From Planctomycetales bacterium (GTDB lineage: Bacteria > Planctomycetota > Planctomycetia > Isosphaerales > Isosphaeraceae), in contig DAIDHB010000447.1 of assembly GCA_027452145.1 (NCBI GenBank), positions 1-64,000 of the forward strand: a DNA stretch of 64,000 nt, given 5' to 3'. Position 1 is the first letter of the stretch. Every line of letters starts with the position of its first letter. The notes below the pieces were generated by a model. The model had not been told where the DNA came from. It worked only from the letters and a program-made list of their open reading frames with translations, and did no database searches. Positions 46,194 through 56,138 of this stretch are shown one piece after another. The position numbers and the translations under genes were made by a program.

Positions 46194-47015
46194 GTGAACG
46201 ACATCGTATGGCACGGAGACGGACCGGTCCTGACTTCCGACCTGGCCGGCCGAACCTGGCGGCTGCCAGTCGATGACCCGCATCCCGGCCTGATCTGGTC
46301 GGATGGTCGGTATCGGGCCAGGATCCTGGCCCTGGACCACGTCGCCGCCGCTGGCCGCCGCGAACCCTCGGCCTTCGCCAGGCCCTCGCTCGTCTCCTGG
46401 GCCCGCCACGGTACCCGCCTCGAGGCCACGTTCGTCCCGCCCGCCTGGCCTGGACTGAACGTCCGCGCGGCCTGGAGTCCGACCGCCGACAGGGCGGGAT
46501 TCGACCTCGAGGTGCAGGTCTGGATCACGTCGACGGCCGTGCTCCGCCGGCTCGAGATCGCCGTGAGCAGCCTCTGGTGGCGTGGAACCGACAACCCGAC
46601 CGACCGCTGGGCGTATCAGGTCGAGCCGCGCGACGCCCACGCCGCCGCGCTCTCCTACGACGGCCGGGAGCCCGCGGAATTGCTCCAATCCCTGACCACC
46701 CTGCCGGTCCCGTCGACGTCACCCCACAGGCTCGCGCCTCGATCATGGCCCGTCGCCTCGCCCTCGCCTGGCTCCATCTATATCGAGATGGTCCAGCCCG
46801 ATGACTGCGCCCGCCGGCTCATCGGCGAGCTGCAGGAAGCCGGAGCCGACGGCACCTCCTGGACCGGTTACGCCCTGTTCGGTCACGACCTGGAGAAGGG
46901 CGTCGTCCTGCGAGGGCGGATCCGCGGGTGCTGGATCGCGTCCGCCCAGCCCGAGGAAGAGGCCGCTCGCCGCTACGATGCGTTCCTCAACGAGCCGCCC
47001 CCGCTGGGACCCTGA
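46194..47015 (+). CDS. Hypothetical protein beside a GH15-like enzyme
   Basis: 273 residues with no signal peptide and no recognised family. The sequence is rich in beta strands with many Trp residues (TWRLPVDDPHPGLIWSDGRY, LEATFVPPAWPGLNVRAAWS, VSSLWWRGTDNPTDRWAYQV), as in carbohydrate-binding or lectin-like folds; this is inference. The GTG start has only a weak GAG upstream, and its transcript would have to pass the terminator at 46134-46172. The convergent neighbour is a glycoside-hydrolase-type protein. Confidence 0.7.
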   Translation: MNDIVWHGDGPVLTSDLAGRTWRLPVDDPHPGLIWSDGRYRARILALDHVAAAGRREPSAFARPSLVSWARHGTRLEATFVPPAWPGLNVRAAWSPTADRAGFDLEVQVWITSTAVLRRLEIAVSSLWWRGTDNPTDRWAYQVEPRDAHAAALSYDGREPAELLQSLTTLPVPSTSPHRLAPRSWPVASPSPGSIYIEMVQPDDCARRLIGELQEAGADGTSWTGYALFGHDLEKGVVLRGRIRGCWIASAQPEEEAARRYDAFLNEPPPLGP

Positions 47016-47050
47016 TCAGCTAACCGCAACCCGGCTTTCCCATCGGGGCT

Positions 47051-49789
47051 TCAGCCCCAGGTCCAGCTCCACTCGCCGCGGCCAGCGGGCAGGCTCGTCG
47101 TCCACTGGACCCGGCCGGTGCGGGGGTCGAATGAGGGCGCCTCCATCGGTGTCGAGGCCTGCCACGGGCCGAGGTCCTTGACGTCGGGGCAGGTCAGGTC
47201 CACCGCGAGCTCGACCGGCTGCGACAGGTTGGTGCGAAGCTCCAGGTGATGGACCCGGCCGCCGATGGGGCGCTGGAGGGCGTAGGCAACCTCGCCGCAG
47301 AGGAACGACCGCTTGAGGCCCGTCTGGGGCCACGAGCCGGGCAGGATCGGGCGGAGGGTCAGCCGGCGATCGACGGCGTCGTAATCCAGACCGGCCAGGT
47401 CGAGCATCGTGTCGATCAGCAGCGAGTGGAGCCGCCAGGCGGTGCCGCCGGCGCCGTTCCCTCGCCCCGGGGCCTCGCCGGCGCGCCCAGGGGAGCGCAG
47501 GGTCAGCCCGAGGTTCGAAAGCCGGCCGAGGACGGCCTCGAACATCGCCAGCGCCCGGCTCCAGTGGCGACCCTGGCCGGTCTCCCGGCCGAGCTGGATC
47601 AGGAACCGGACCATCCAGAGCGTCGCCAGGCTGGAGACCTCGTGCGGATCGCGGGGACCGCCGGCCTGCTCGGGGTCGTAGGCCGTCCGGGCCAGCAGGT
47701 ACGAATCGCCCCGGGTCGCCGAGTCGAGCCGCAGGATCGACTCGGCGACCCGGACCAGCCGCGGGTCACTCGCCGGGAGCAGCCCGAACGGCACGGCCAG
47801 GCTGAGCATGAACACGTCGATCATCTCGGAGCGCTCGACCAGGTGCTCGGGGTTGTCGGTCCAGAGCCCGCGGAGCTTCGAGATCCGCCGGCCCTGGACG
47901 AATCGCCCGAGTTCGGCGTCGGCCGTCCCGGCCGCCTCGGCGCGGACGGTCACCAGCTCGCGCAGGATGCCGCGGTCCCAGATCCGATCGGCACACTCCG
48001 TCCACGCTCCGGCCGAGTCGTCATTCCCGACCCCTCGCGCCAGCGCCGCGGCGGCGCGCAGCCCGGCGATCGCCGCCGCGTTGGAATAGAGGAAGGCCCC
48101 GAAGAGCTGGTCGCCGCCGCCCGCGGAGCTCATCAGGTTCAGGTCGCCGAGCATCCGCAGCCCCGGATGCCCGCTCGGGGAGCCGCAGCAGACCCCGGCG
48201 GCCTGTTCGACCATCGGCCAGACCGAATGGACCAGGTCGAGCTGGCCCGTCCTTCGATAATGCCGCTCGAGCCCCCAGGGAATCAGCGCCGACTGGTCGA
48301 CCGCCGGGGTTTCCCACTCGGGGATGCCGTCGATCGAGTACTTCTGGAACCAGTAGAGGAACGGGCGATGGCGGTGCCGCACGCGGTTCAGCCAGAGATA
48401 CACGGAGCGGTCGATTTCGACGTGACCGAGCCTCGCCAGCGCGCCGCCGATCCAGATCGCCTCGCGCGGCCAGCAATACGCACTGAGCCCGCGATCGAAA
48501 CCCGAGGCGATGGCTCCCCACTCGGCGTCCGCGTGAAGCGCGGCGGCCAGGGCGGAGCGCCGCAGGCCGACGGCATACGTCGGCTTGGGAAAGTGAAAAT
48601 CGGGGATCGGCTCGATGAAGTCGTCCCACTGGCGGGCCGTCTCCTGCTCGACCGCGTCGAGGTCCGCCGAGCGGAACCAGTTCAGGGCCGGCCGGAGCCA
48701 GTGCTCGAACGTTCCGCGGTCGCCGCTCCAGCCGGTGAAGGCCCCGCTGACCAGCAGGTCGACCGTCACGGTCTGGCCCGCGGGGAGCTCGATCGAGCGG
48801 AAGAGGATCGCCTCGTTGGGCCCGGTCGGCTCGCACTCGACGCCCCCTCGCGCACCGAGGGCCAGGGCAAATTCGACCGTCGCGTCGCGGGCGAGCTTCC
48901 GGTTGGAATGGCCGTGCCCCCGGTTGATCGCCAGGAGCGCCTCGTCGATCTCGTGCCAGCTCAGGCCGGTGTCGCCGACCCCGCCGTTGATCTCGACCTG
49001 GACGAACACCCCGAAGGTCGCGAGGCGCGGCTCGGTGCCCTCATTCTTGATGAAGAACCGCTTGATGTACTGGCCGGGCGAGGACTCGCCGCCGGCGTTG
49101 CGCGGCAGGCAATCCCCCATGGCGACGAAGTCCGTCTGGAGCACCTGCACCGGCCCGTGGCGCCAGTTCAGCTTCGTGGTCAGGAGGTTGGTCGCCCCCT
49201 GGTACTGCTGGAAGCTGTCCCAGGCCGTCCGCTCGCTGAACCAGTCGAGCCGCGACCCCACCGCCAGGCCGCCGATGATCGCGCGGAAATGGGAGCGGCT
49301 CTGCGGGTTGTCCCCTTCCCGCGGCCGCACGAACGAGTGGAGCCCGACCGTGGGGAAATAGACGTCGTAGGTCGAGCCGCGTGCGTCGACGCGGACCGTC
49401 ATGTGACGGTTGCCGACCAGCCCCTCGGCCTCCAGCAGCGGCGAGCCCATCGCCTCGACCCGCTCCGGCAGGTTGGAGCGGACGATGGTGTCCTGATAGG
49501 TGCTGAACGCCCGCTCGTCCGGCTCGCGCTCGATGACCGCGCGATAATGCAGCCGCGCCCCGACCCCCTGCGGCGGTATCGCGGCATGCCAGAAGCTATT
49601 GCCGGCCTTGTTCTCGATCCAGTACGCCGGCAGGATGCCGAGCATCAGATCGTCGGCCGTCACTTCCAGCCAGGCGCGCTGCCCGTCCTGGACCGGGTGC
49701 GATCCGATGACGACAGCCGACCACATCCCCGCTCGGACCGGTCCACCGTTCCGGCCCTTCGCCGGTGTCTCTATCCAGGCTGCCAGCAT
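47051..49789 (-). CDS. Large (alpha/alpha)6-barrel glycoside hydrolase-like protein, GH15 type
   Basis: 912 residues. An N-terminal beta-rich region (about 1-370) precedes a helical barrel with the features of GH15 and related glucoamylase-type folds: GFDRGLSAYCWPREAIWIGG, YWFQKYSIDGIPEWETPAVD, and WPMVEQAAGVCC. The WPRE and WE...D segments are where GH15 acids usually sit, but I cannot name the catalytic pair with certainty. The C-terminal beta domain ends it. No signal peptide is seen. Start ATG 49789 or in-frame GTG 49807. The substrate may be an alpha-glucan; not established. Confidence 0.75.
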   Translation of the reverse strand: MLAAWIETPAKGRNGGPVRAGMWSAVVIGSHPVQDGQRAWLEVTADDLMLGILPAYWIENKAGNSFWHAAIPPQGVGARLHYRAVIEREPDERAFSTYQDTIVRSNLPERVEAMGSPLLEAEGLVGNRHMTVRVDARGSTYDVYFPTVGLHSFVRPREGDNPQSRSHFRAIIGGLAVGSRLDWFSERTAWDSFQQYQGATNLLTTKLNWRHGPVQVLQTDFVAMGDCLPRNAGGESSPGQYIKRFFIKNEGTEPRLATFGVFVQVEINGGVGDTGLSWHEIDEALLAINRGHGHSNRKLARDATVEFALALGARGGVECEPTGPNEAILFRSIELPAGQTVTVDLLVSGAFTGWSGDRGTFEHWLRPALNWFRSADLDAVEQETARQWDDFIEPIPDFHFPKPTYAVGLRRSALAAALHADAEWGAIASGFDRGLSAYCWPREAIWIGGALARLGHVEIDRSVYLWLNRVRHRHRPFLYWFQKYSIDGIPEWETPAVDQSALIPWGLERHYRRTGQLDLVHSVWPMVEQAAGVCCGSPSGHPGLRMLGDLNLMSSAGGGDQLFGAFLYSNAAAIAGLRAAAALARGVGNDDSAGAWTECADRIWDRGILRELVTVRAEAAGTADAELGRFVQGRRISKLRGLWTDNPEHLVERSEMIDVFMLSLAVPFGLLPASDPRLVRVAESILRLDSATRGDSYLLARTAYDPEQAGGPRDPHEVSSLATLWMVRFLIQLGRETGQGRHWSRALAMFEAVLGRLSNLGLTLRSPGRAGEAPGRGNGAGGTAWRLHSLLIDTMLDLAGLDYDAVDRRLTLRPILPGSWPQTGLKRSFLCGEVAYALQRPIGGRVHHLELRTNLSQPVELAVDLTCPDVKDLGPWQASTPMEAPSFDPRTGRVQWTTSLPAGRGEWSWTWG

Positions 49790-50172
49790 CGCTCGACGGT
49801 TCCGCACCCCCGGGGATCGCCAACCAGGGGCGTGGTCGACACCCCGCCGACTTCCCTACCGGTGGCCCTGTCCCATCGAGGTTTGTCGTCCGATTCTGTG
49901 GTTTCCCAGGATCGGCGCCAAGAGGGACGAAGGATCCGGCCGCGACGGCCGCATCGCCGGACGGGACCGCCTAACTGCCTCGAACCCGAGCCGGAAGCAG
50001 GGCCCGACCTCGATGAGAAATCGCACACCGAGGTCGTCGCCGAAACCCTCGGGCGCGACCTCGATGACGACGAAAACGATGTGAACGCTCCGGAACAGGC
50101 TGGCTCAGGCGAGATCGAATTCAGCTCGACCCACGAGCGCGGGCCCAATTCGGGGCCCGATCGCCCTCATCT

Positions 50173-50370
50173 TCAACGGCTCACGGCAACCGCATCGGCC
50201 ACCGCGATCCTCGCGACTCGCTGCGGCGCAATCTCTTCGCGGTACACGGGTACATCCTGCGGCGCCTCGATCCCGATCCGGATCTGATTGCGGTCGATCT
50301 TCACGATCGTGACCGTGATGTTGTCGCCGATCACGATCTTCTCACCCAGCTTCCTGCTCAGAACCAGCAT
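50173..50370 (-). CDS. csrA: Carbon storage regulator CsrA
   Basis: A 65-residue RNA-binding regulator that blocks ribosome-binding sites at GGA motifs. The full family opening [16 protein letters not shown] is present, and the core [15 protein letters not shown] with the conserved second-strand Arg and VPVYREE. It lies 302 nt downstream of the metallophosphoesterase gene on the same strand, separated by a stem-loop, so it probably has its own promoter in the gap; none was identified. Confidence 0.95.
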   Translation of the reverse strand: MLVLSRKLGEKIVIGDNITVTIVKIDRNQIRIGIEAPQDVPVYREEIAPQRVARIAVADAVAVSR

Positions 50371-50671
50371 GGTTGGCTCCCGGTTGATGCAAAAGCGTCT
50401 CTCTGTTCTCGATTGTTCCCGCTGCCTGTGCCTCCTCCGTATCTTGCATCTCCTGTGCCGGCGCAATGGGAACACACCAATCCACATTCCCAAGTTACGC
50501 AGAATCCTCGACTTGCGACCCAGGCCGTCTCCCTTCCCCGGATCTTCGCTGAACATAAGAATGTCACCTTGATCGCTCCTTTGACAGCCCCTTTGAAAAA
50601 AGGGGAAGTCAAGTTTCCTGTCCAGCCCGATCGATACATCTGGACTCGCGACCCTGGGCGCGTTCGTGCGA
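50371..50671. other. Gap before csrA with a strong stem-loop
   Basis: 301 bp with no gene. A hairpin at 50581-50612 lies about 60 nt past the metallophosphoesterase stop. The remainder upstream of csrA should carry its promoter and leader, but I see no clear -35/-10 pair. Confidence 0.4.
50581..50612. terminator. Stem-loop with GAAA tetraloop
   Basis: TTGAC (50581-50585) pairs with GTCAA (50608-50612), then a 2x2 mismatch, then CCCCTTT (50588-50594) pairs with AAAGGGG (50599-50605) around a GAAA loop. The loop is GAAA only on the + strand; leftward it is TTTC. No T-run follows leftward. It may act as a 3' hairpin of the metallophosphoesterase transcript or be a dispersed hairpin. Confidence 0.5.
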
Positions 50672-51433
50672 TCATGGCGCGACATCGCGCCGGGAGACTC
50701 GCGACGGGGGGGGCGCCGGGTCGCGCACCGTCCCGATCCGGAGGGGCTGGAACCCGACGGCGTCGGCGGCGACGCAATGATATCGCACCCCCCGCACGAC
50801 CCCCTGGACGCTGAGGGCCCACTGGGCCTGGATGTGAAGGTGTCCGTAGACGCAGGCGGCGACACCGGCCCGTTCGAGACGCTCGACGCACGGACCCGGC
50901 CGGCCGCCGGAGTCGAACGGAGGATAATGCCACAGGACGTAGATCGGGCGACGGAGGCCGTCAGCCTCGCGAAGCCCGGCGGCCTGCTCAAGGGCGCGGT
51001 CGAGGAGTGCAAGCTCGCGCTCGGCGGCGATCCGATCGGCCTCGGCCGGGTCGTCGGCCGGGACTGGCGCGCCCCGGGTCCCGCAGACGATCAGTCCCTG
51101 GACCTCGGCCGCGTCGCCGCCGACCGCGATCATCGAGCGGCGGAGCAGCCGGCGCACGGCGTCCGTGGTGTTCCACCACCGGTCATGATTGCCCGGCGCG
51201 AGGACCTTGGTCCCCGGCAGCGCCCCAAGCCACTGGAGGTCCGGCTGGAGCTCGCGATGATTCCGGGCCATGGACAGGTCGCCGGGGAGCAGGACCAGAT
51301 CGTCCGGCCGGACCACCGAGCGCCAGCCGCGCTCGATCCTGTCGGCGTGGTTGCGCCACCGCTCGGCGAAGCGATCGCGGCGCTCGGGGCGGCCGAACGA
51401 GAGGTGCAGGTCCGAGATCGCCCAGACGTTCAT
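50672..51433 (-). CDS. Metallophosphoesterase (calcineurin-like)
   Basis: A 253-residue dimetal phosphoesterase. Metal motifs in order: D8-x-H10 (ISDLHLSFG), GD at 51-52, GNHD at 81-84, an H in VLWHYPP and YGHLH near the end. The substrate may be a phosphodiester or a phosphoprotein, not told by sequence. The start overlaps the upstream MBL gene's end by 4 bp (ATGA), so the two are co-translated; they may act in one hydrolytic pathway. Confidence 0.92.
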   Translation of the reverse strand: MNVWAISDLHLSFGRPERRDRFAERWRNHADRIERGWRSVVRPDDLVLLPGDLSMARNHRELQPDLQWLGALPGTKVLAPGNHDRWWNTTDAVRRLLRRSMIAVGGDAAEVQGLIVCGTRGAPVPADDPAEADRIAAERELALLDRALEQAAGLREADGLRRPIYVLWHYPPFDSGGRPGPCVERLERAGVAACVYGHLHIQAQWALSVQGVVRGVRYHCVAADAVGFQPLRIGTVRDPAPPPSRVSRRDVAP

Positions 51434-52101
51434 GACGATCCCGGCGGGTCCGGCAGCCCGCCGACGAAGGGATTGGTCCGGCGCTCGACCCCGATCGTCG
51501 TGGCCGGTCCGTGGCCGGGGTAGACGATCGTCGCGGCGGGGAGCGTGAAGAGCTTCCGGTGAATCCCCTCGCGGAGCCGCGGGAAGCTCCCGCCGGGCAG
51601 GTCGGTCCGACCCACCGATCCGGCGAACAGAACGTCGCCGCCGAAGACGATCGGCGGGTCGAAGCCGTCGGCGATGAGCACCACCGAGCCCGGGCTGTGG
51701 CCGGGGACCTCGCGGACGAGGAAGTCGAATCCGGCGACCTCAATGCGCTCGCCCTCGTCGAGCAGGCGGTCGGCGGGCGGGCTGATCACGTCCAGGCCGA
51801 ACCCGGCGCTGAGGTTCGCCACGGCGTCGGTGAGCATGACGGCGTCGTTCCGGCCGATGACCAGGGGCGCCGAGGGATGGGCCCGCTTCAGCTCGGCGTT
51901 CCCGGCGATGTGGTCGGCGTGCCCATGGGTGTTGAGGATCGCCGCGGGGACCAGCCCCCGCTCCTGCAAGAGCCCGAGTACCGACTCGGTGTCGAAACCC
52001 GGGTCGACCACCACCGCATCCGCCCGCCCGTCCCGCCACGCGACGTAGCAGACCTGCGCGAACGGGGCCGATTCAATCGCTTCTATCGTATAATCCGCCA
52101 C
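51430..52101 (-). CDS. MBL-fold metallo-hydrolase (glyoxalase II-like)
   Basis: A 223-residue metallo-beta-lactamase-fold hydrolase. The metal site is THGHADH (58-64), with PGHSPGS, FGGDVLFAGSVGR and YPGHGPATTIG supplying the further ligands; this order matches the YcbL/glyoxalase-II branch, which hydrolyses thioesters. I place the start at GTG 52101, as GGGGAG lies about 10 nt upstream and the family begins just after. The reading frame stays open upstream but without conserved sequence. Confidence 0.9.
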   Translation of the reverse strand: MADYTIEAIESAPFAQVCYVAWRDGRADAVVVDPGFDTESVLGLLQERGLVPAAILNTHGHADHIAGNAELKRAHPSAPLVIGRNDAVMLTDAVANLSAGFGLDVISPPADRLLDEGERIEVAGFDFLVREVPGHSPGSVVLIADGFDPPIVFGGDVLFAGSVGRTDLPGGSFPRLREGIHRKLFTLPAATIVYPGHGPATTIGVERRTNPFVGGLPDPPGSS

Positions 52102-52530
52102 GAACGGCTCACTCCCCGTTTCCCGAGCATTCCTCGTGCGGCCCTTCGATCCCACCGGCGATCGGCATGGCCAGGGTATCCTCGGTTTGAAGATTTGACA
52201 TCTTATTGGGAATCGGGCTGAGAGCCCGCTGGTTCGGTTATAGCAGTCGGGCCGAGATTCTTTCCAGGACGGGCCGCCCGAGGGCAATTTTCGGGCACGG
52301 CTCGCGACTTGCAAGAGTGGACAAATAGCGGTCGTCACGGCGTGCCGTGCGTCGCGTGCAGGGACGTGTCGCGAGCCCGAGAATTCCCCAGGTCGACGCG
52401 ATCGAAAGGCGTCGACAATCCCCCGGGCTTGTCGTCTATAATCAGGAGGAGTGGGCCGCCCCGTCGAGAGCCCGCGATTCCATCTCCAATCCCGTCGATC
52501 TACCGGCAACGAGCCGGAAGCGAATCCCCC
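52102..52530. other. Divergent gap before the DUF1571 gene
   Basis: About 430 bp between the MBL gene (leftward) and the DUF1571 gene (rightward). It should hold both promoters. One rightward candidate is annotated at 52412-52442. No gene seen. Confidence 0.4.
52412..52442 (+). promoter_or_regulatory. Possible promoter of the DUF1571 gene
   Basis: TCGACA (52412-52417, one mismatch to TTGACA) and a perfect TATAAT (52437-52442). The 19-nt spacer is long, so strength is uncertain. The start codon lies 89 nt beyond. Confidence 0.5.
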
Positions 52531-53556
52531 ATGGCAATCCCAATGACTGGGCCGATCCTCACGAGGAACGACACGAGGAGCCAGGGCCGGAGATGGCTCG
52601 TCTTCGCCGTCCTCACCGCGACGGTCGCGCTCCTGGCGGCCCGCGGCGATATCCGGGTCCCGACCAGCGAGACCGACGCGGAGACCGACGCCGACATCGC
52701 GTGGTCCTCGCGCGACGACCGACCCCGCCGCGACGAGGCGAATCCCGCCCGACGCGAACCCGTCACCCTGGCCATCGGGTCCACCGGAGCCAACCGAGAC
52801 GACCCGGCCCGCCGCGTCGCCCTCAAGCCCGTCGAGCCGCGATCGACCGGCGACGCCACCGAGCCGCCCATCGCCCGGGCGATCCGAATCATCAAGGATT
52901 GCCAGGCCCGCTATCAGACCATCAGCGACTACGTCTGCACCTTTACCAAGCGCGAGCGCATCGACGGCCGCCTCCGGCCGAAGCACGTGATGTCCATGAA
53001 GGTCCGGACCCGCCCCCGGAGCGTCTACCTGAGGTTCCGCGAGCCGGCCGCCGGCCGCGAGGCCATCTACATCCACGGCCGGAATGACGGCAAGGTCGTC
53101 GCCCACGACGTGGGAATCAAGCGGCTGCTCGCGGGCACGCTCAACCTCGACCCGAAATGCGGGCTGGCCATGGAGGATTGCCGCCACCCGATTACCCAGG
53201 CAGGAATCGGTCCCCTGCTCGATACCCTCGAGGATCGCTGGTCGGCCGAACTTGATCCCTCGGAGACGGAGGTCGCCTTCGACGAGGTCGTGCTCGGCGG
53301 CTCCCGGCCCTGCCTCCTGATCGAGACCACGCACCCCCAGAAAAGCCCTTCCTTCATGTTCCACCAGGTCCGGCTCTTCATCGACCAGAACCTCGGCCTG
53401 CCCGTCCGCTTCGAGGCCTACGACTGGCCGAGCGGCGCCCAGGCTGCGCCGGATCTCGTCGAGGAGTACACCTACTCCGACCTCAAGCTCAATGTCGGGC
53501 TTCGTGACATCGACTTCGACGCCTCCAACGCCGAGTACGATTTCGGGCGATTCTGA
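52531..53556 (+). CDS. DUF1571 protein, exported or membrane-anchored
   Basis: 341 residues. A hydrophobic segment (WLVFAVLTATVALLAA) at about 21-37 is an anchor or signal. A charged linker precedes the DUF1571 domain at about 115-340: YQTISDYVCTFTKRERIDGR, VYLRFREPAAGREAIYIHGR, PITQAGIGPLLDTLEDRW, FIDQNLGLPVRFEAYDWP and YTYSDLKLNVGL. This family is typical of planctomycetes and resembles the outer-membrane-lipoprotein sorting fold (LolA-like); its function is not established. Start: ATG 52531, GGAAG 11 nt upstream. Confidence 0.85.
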   Translation: MAIPMTGPILTRNDTRSQGRRWLVFAVLTATVALLAARGDIRVPTSETDAETDADIAWSSRDDRPRRDEANPARREPVTLAIGSTGANRDDPARRVALKPVEPRSTGDATEPPIARAIRIIKDCQARYQTISDYVCTFTKRERIDGRLRPKHVMSMKVRTRPRSVYLRFREPAAGREAIYIHGRNDGKVVAHDVGIKRLLAGTLNLDPKCGLAMEDCRHPITQAGIGPLLDTLEDRWSAELDPSETEVAFDEVVLGGSRPCLLIETTHPQKSPSFMFHQVRLFIDQNLGLPVRFEAYDWPSGAQAAPDLVEEYTYSDLKLNVGLRDIDFDASNAEYDFGRF

Positions 53557-54076
53557 CCCCCTCGCCCGTCCGGGCATTCGCCATCCCCCTCCGCATCATC
53601 CCGCACGCGCGAGTTTAGATAAACTGGCTTCCTGCCGCGGGTCGGGACAGGCCGCCGTACTGATCCCGATTCTGGCCCCATCATCGATCCCTTCGGCTTG
53701 ATCGGCGCAATCCTCACGATCGGCGCCTTCCGGTCCGATACTAAGGATGGCTCAGGCGGCGAGGTGCCGGAGGCGGGATTCGGGAGGCCCAGACTGGGTG
53801 CGAGGACGGGCACGCGGGCAAAACGCGGGCAAAAAGGCGGCGGCCGGTCCGCCGGAAGGGACCTTGGCAGCGGGCGGGGACTTCGCTAGAATCCGCCTCG
53901 CCTCGACGAACCCCCGGCTGGGCCTGGCTCTCGCAGCACTTCCTTCGCTCGTCAGGGTCTCCCGTTCGACCGACCCCAACCGCCGGAGTCGCTGGTTTAA
54001 TATCGCTCTGACCGGAACTACCCACGGCGGCATGACGGTCGTCGTCCGTGCGTTCCGTCCCATGGAAGGAGGCGCG
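53557..54076. other. Non-coding gap before rimI
   Basis: 520 bp. Only the promoter at 53864-53892 was recognised; it would give a leader of about 180 nt, long for this gene. No gene or RNA family seen. Confidence 0.4.
53864..53892 (+). promoter_or_regulatory. Promoter of rimI
   Basis: TTGGCA (53864-53869), 17-nt spacer, TAGAAT (53887-53892): ten of twelve consensus bases at ideal spacing. Confidence 0.6.
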
Positions 54077-54610
54077 ATGAGCACGATTCCAACCTCCCCG
54101 GCGTTGACCCGCGTGCACATCCGATGGATGATCCGGCGCGACATGCCCGAGGTCCTGGCCATCGAGCACGCGAGCTTCGAATACCCCTGGTGCGAGGAGG
54201 AATTCCTGCGCGTCCTGCGTCAGCGGAATTGCATCGGCATGGTGGCCGAGTACGGCGAGCGGATCGTGGGCTTCATGATCTACGAGCTGCACCGCAACAA
54301 GATCCATGTCCTCGACTTCGCCACCCATCCCGAGTTCCGGCGTAGGGGGATCGGCCGCCAGATGGTCCAGAAGCTCGTGGGCAAGCTCTCCGGACAACGC
54401 CGCAACCGGATCGCGCTTTACGTCCGTGAGACGAACCTGGCCGGCCAGCTCTTCTACCGCGTCTCCGGCTTCCGGGCCACCGAGGTCGTCCGCGAGCACT
54501 ACCTCGACACGGGCGAGGACGCCTACCTCATGCACTATCACCTCGACGAATCCATCATCGAAGAGGAACGGGTCGCGACCAACCGGATCGCCAAGCAGTT
54601 CGGCGCCTGA
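54077..54610 (+). CDS. rimI: RimI-like GNAT acetyltransferase
   Basis: A 177-residue acetyl-CoA transferase of the RimI type, which acetylates the N-terminal alanine of ribosomal protein S18 in E. coli. Marks: IRRDMPEVLAIEHASFEYPW at the start, HVLDFATHPEFRRRGIGRQM (the acetyl-CoA pyrophosphate loop RRRGIG) and LYVRETNLAGQLFYRVSGFR. The ATG follows GGAAGGAGG by 5 nt, the best ribosome-binding site in the window. No tsaB or tsaD adjoins. Other GNAT roles are possible. Confidence 0.85.
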   Translation: MSTIPTSPALTRVHIRWMIRRDMPEVLAIEHASFEYPWCEEEFLRVLRQRNCIGMVAEYGERIVGFMIYELHRNKIHVLDFATHPEFRRRGIGRQMVQKLVGKLSGQRRNRIALYVRETNLAGQLFYRVSGFRATEVVREHYLDTGEDAYLMHYHLDESIIEEERVATNRIAKQFGA

Positions 54611-54855
54611 AGGGCGGGCGAGTTGGGGCCAGGCGGAGGTCTCGACGGCCGGGGCACAGCCTCCAGGGGCGGGCGAGGAAAACGCGCGACAATCGCACGA
54701 GGGCCAAGGCGGGCGGCAGGAGGCCAGCCCGGCGAGGCCCTCGTGCGTTCGTTGGGATCGTTCCCGCGGAGGTCCCCGCTGGCCTGCCGGCCGACGATCC
54801 GGAATAATCTCCGGCGGAAACCGAGCGGCCTCGACGCGGGAGTTCGACCACTCAG

Positions 54856-55950
54856 ATGTCCAAGATCCACCCCGACGCCACGGCGACGGACCGCCTCGAC
54901 GCCACGGCGACGAACGGCCCCGACGCACGACACGACGCAGCCGCGCCGCCGTCGTCCCTGAATCCCGCGGTGCCCGGTGGCGTCCATCCATCGAAACCCC
55001 GCGACCGCCCTTCCGGGCCCTCGGTCCGACGCGCCGTGATTCTCCTGGGCCTGCTGCTGGGCGGCTCGCGGCTCGCGACCGGAGTGGGGGACCCCGCCGC
55101 GACGGCCGCCTCGATGATCCGGTCCGGCATCGACGCCGCGGCGATCGCATTGGCTGGCTCGATCGCCGCCCGCGCGACGGAGCTGGTCGGCCGGACCATC
55201 GCCGACACCCTCGACACCCGCAACGATCGGGAAACCCGGATCGACACCGCCCGGCTGGAGCGGGCGGACCGGGCAATTGCAGCGATCGAGCGGCTGGCGG
55301 TCTCATTCGAGACCCGCGGTATCCCCGGCCCGCCCACGCCGGCCGAGGATCGAAGCGATCGGACACGGCTGATTGCCGAGCTGGCCGCGGCCCTGCGCGA
55401 GACCCGGCTGGATGAGGCCGAGGCGATGCTGGATCGCCTCGAAGCCGAGTTCCCCGACGAGCCGGCCCGGCAGGACCTCCGCGAGCAGCTCGAAGCCGCC
55501 CGGCGCCGGCAGTCCGAGGAACGGATCGCCCAGATCGACGCGGCCCGCCGGGTCAACGACGCCGACCGCGTGCTGGAGCTCTACGCCCTGGCGGGCCCAT
55601 CGCTGGAATTCGAACGCCGCGGCGAGATCGAGCGCGACCTCGCCCGGTGGTTCCTCGACCTGATCCATCGCCGGCTCCGGATCGGCAAGATCCAGCCCGA
55701 GGTCGTCGGCCTGGCGGCACGGGCGGCCGAGGTGTTCGGCGCGACCGTCGAGGGCGCCAGCCTGCGCGCCTCGCTGCCCGTCCTGCGGCGGAGCGTGGGC
55801 CTCTGCCCTCGATGCGCCCGGCCTTACGTCGGCCCCGAGGCCGCCTGTCCCCACTGCCTGGCCGGCGTCCCGCCCGACGCCGTCCTCCCCCCCGCGTCCA
55901 CGGTCCCGGCGCCCCACGCCGAGCCCGACCTCGCGGAACCGCACGAGTAA
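54856..55950 (+). CDS. Coiled-coil protein with C-terminal zinc ribbon
   Basis: 364 residues. A disordered, His/Pro/Asp-rich N-terminus, a single hydrophobic stretch (AVILLGLLLGGSRLATGVG, about 60-78), then a long helical region of TPR-like or coiled-coil type (ALRETRLDEAEAMLDRLEAE, DADRVLELYALAGPSLEFER), and a C-terminal CPRC...CPHC zinc ribbon (about 320-340). A Pro-rich tail ends it. No family recognised. Protein-protein or nucleic-acid contacts are plausible. Confidence 0.75.
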   Translation: MSKIHPDATATDRLDATATNGPDARHDAAAPPSSLNPAVPGGVHPSKPRDRPSGPSVRRAVILLGLLLGGSRLATGVGDPAATAASMIRSGIDAAAIALAGSIAARATELVGRTIADTLDTRNDRETRIDTARLERADRAIAAIERLAVSFETRGIPGPPTPAEDRSDRTRLIAELAAALRETRLDEAEAMLDRLEAEFPDEPARQDLREQLEAARRRQSEERIAQIDAARRVNDADRVLELYALAGPSLEFERRGEIERDLARWFLDLIHRRLRIGKIQPEVVGLAARAAEVFGATVEGASLRASLPVLRRSVGLCPRCARPYVGPEAACPHCLAGVPPDAVLPPASTVPAPHAEPDLAEPHE

Positions 55951-56138
55951 CCGCCACGATCGCGGCCGCACGGGCGACCTGCGGTTCCGATTGGGAGCGA
56001 TGCGACGAAAATGCCGGGGGCGACCCAATCCCTCCAGCTTGACGCGGCGCCGGTCGTCGGCTAGGGATGAATGAGGGGAAAGTCCGCATCTCTCGTCCCG
56101 TCCTGGCGCTGCCACGGGTGTTGGAAAGGACCTGGTCC

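Noticed and set aside
47246-50287. A 1013-codon + strand frame opposite the GH15-like and csrA genes
   Set aside because: It runs antisense across the GH15-like gene and into csrA and matches no family.
52195-52243. A TTGACA with a TATAG about 37 nt away as a promoter
   Set aside because: The spacing is far too long and no -10 sits at 16-18 nt.
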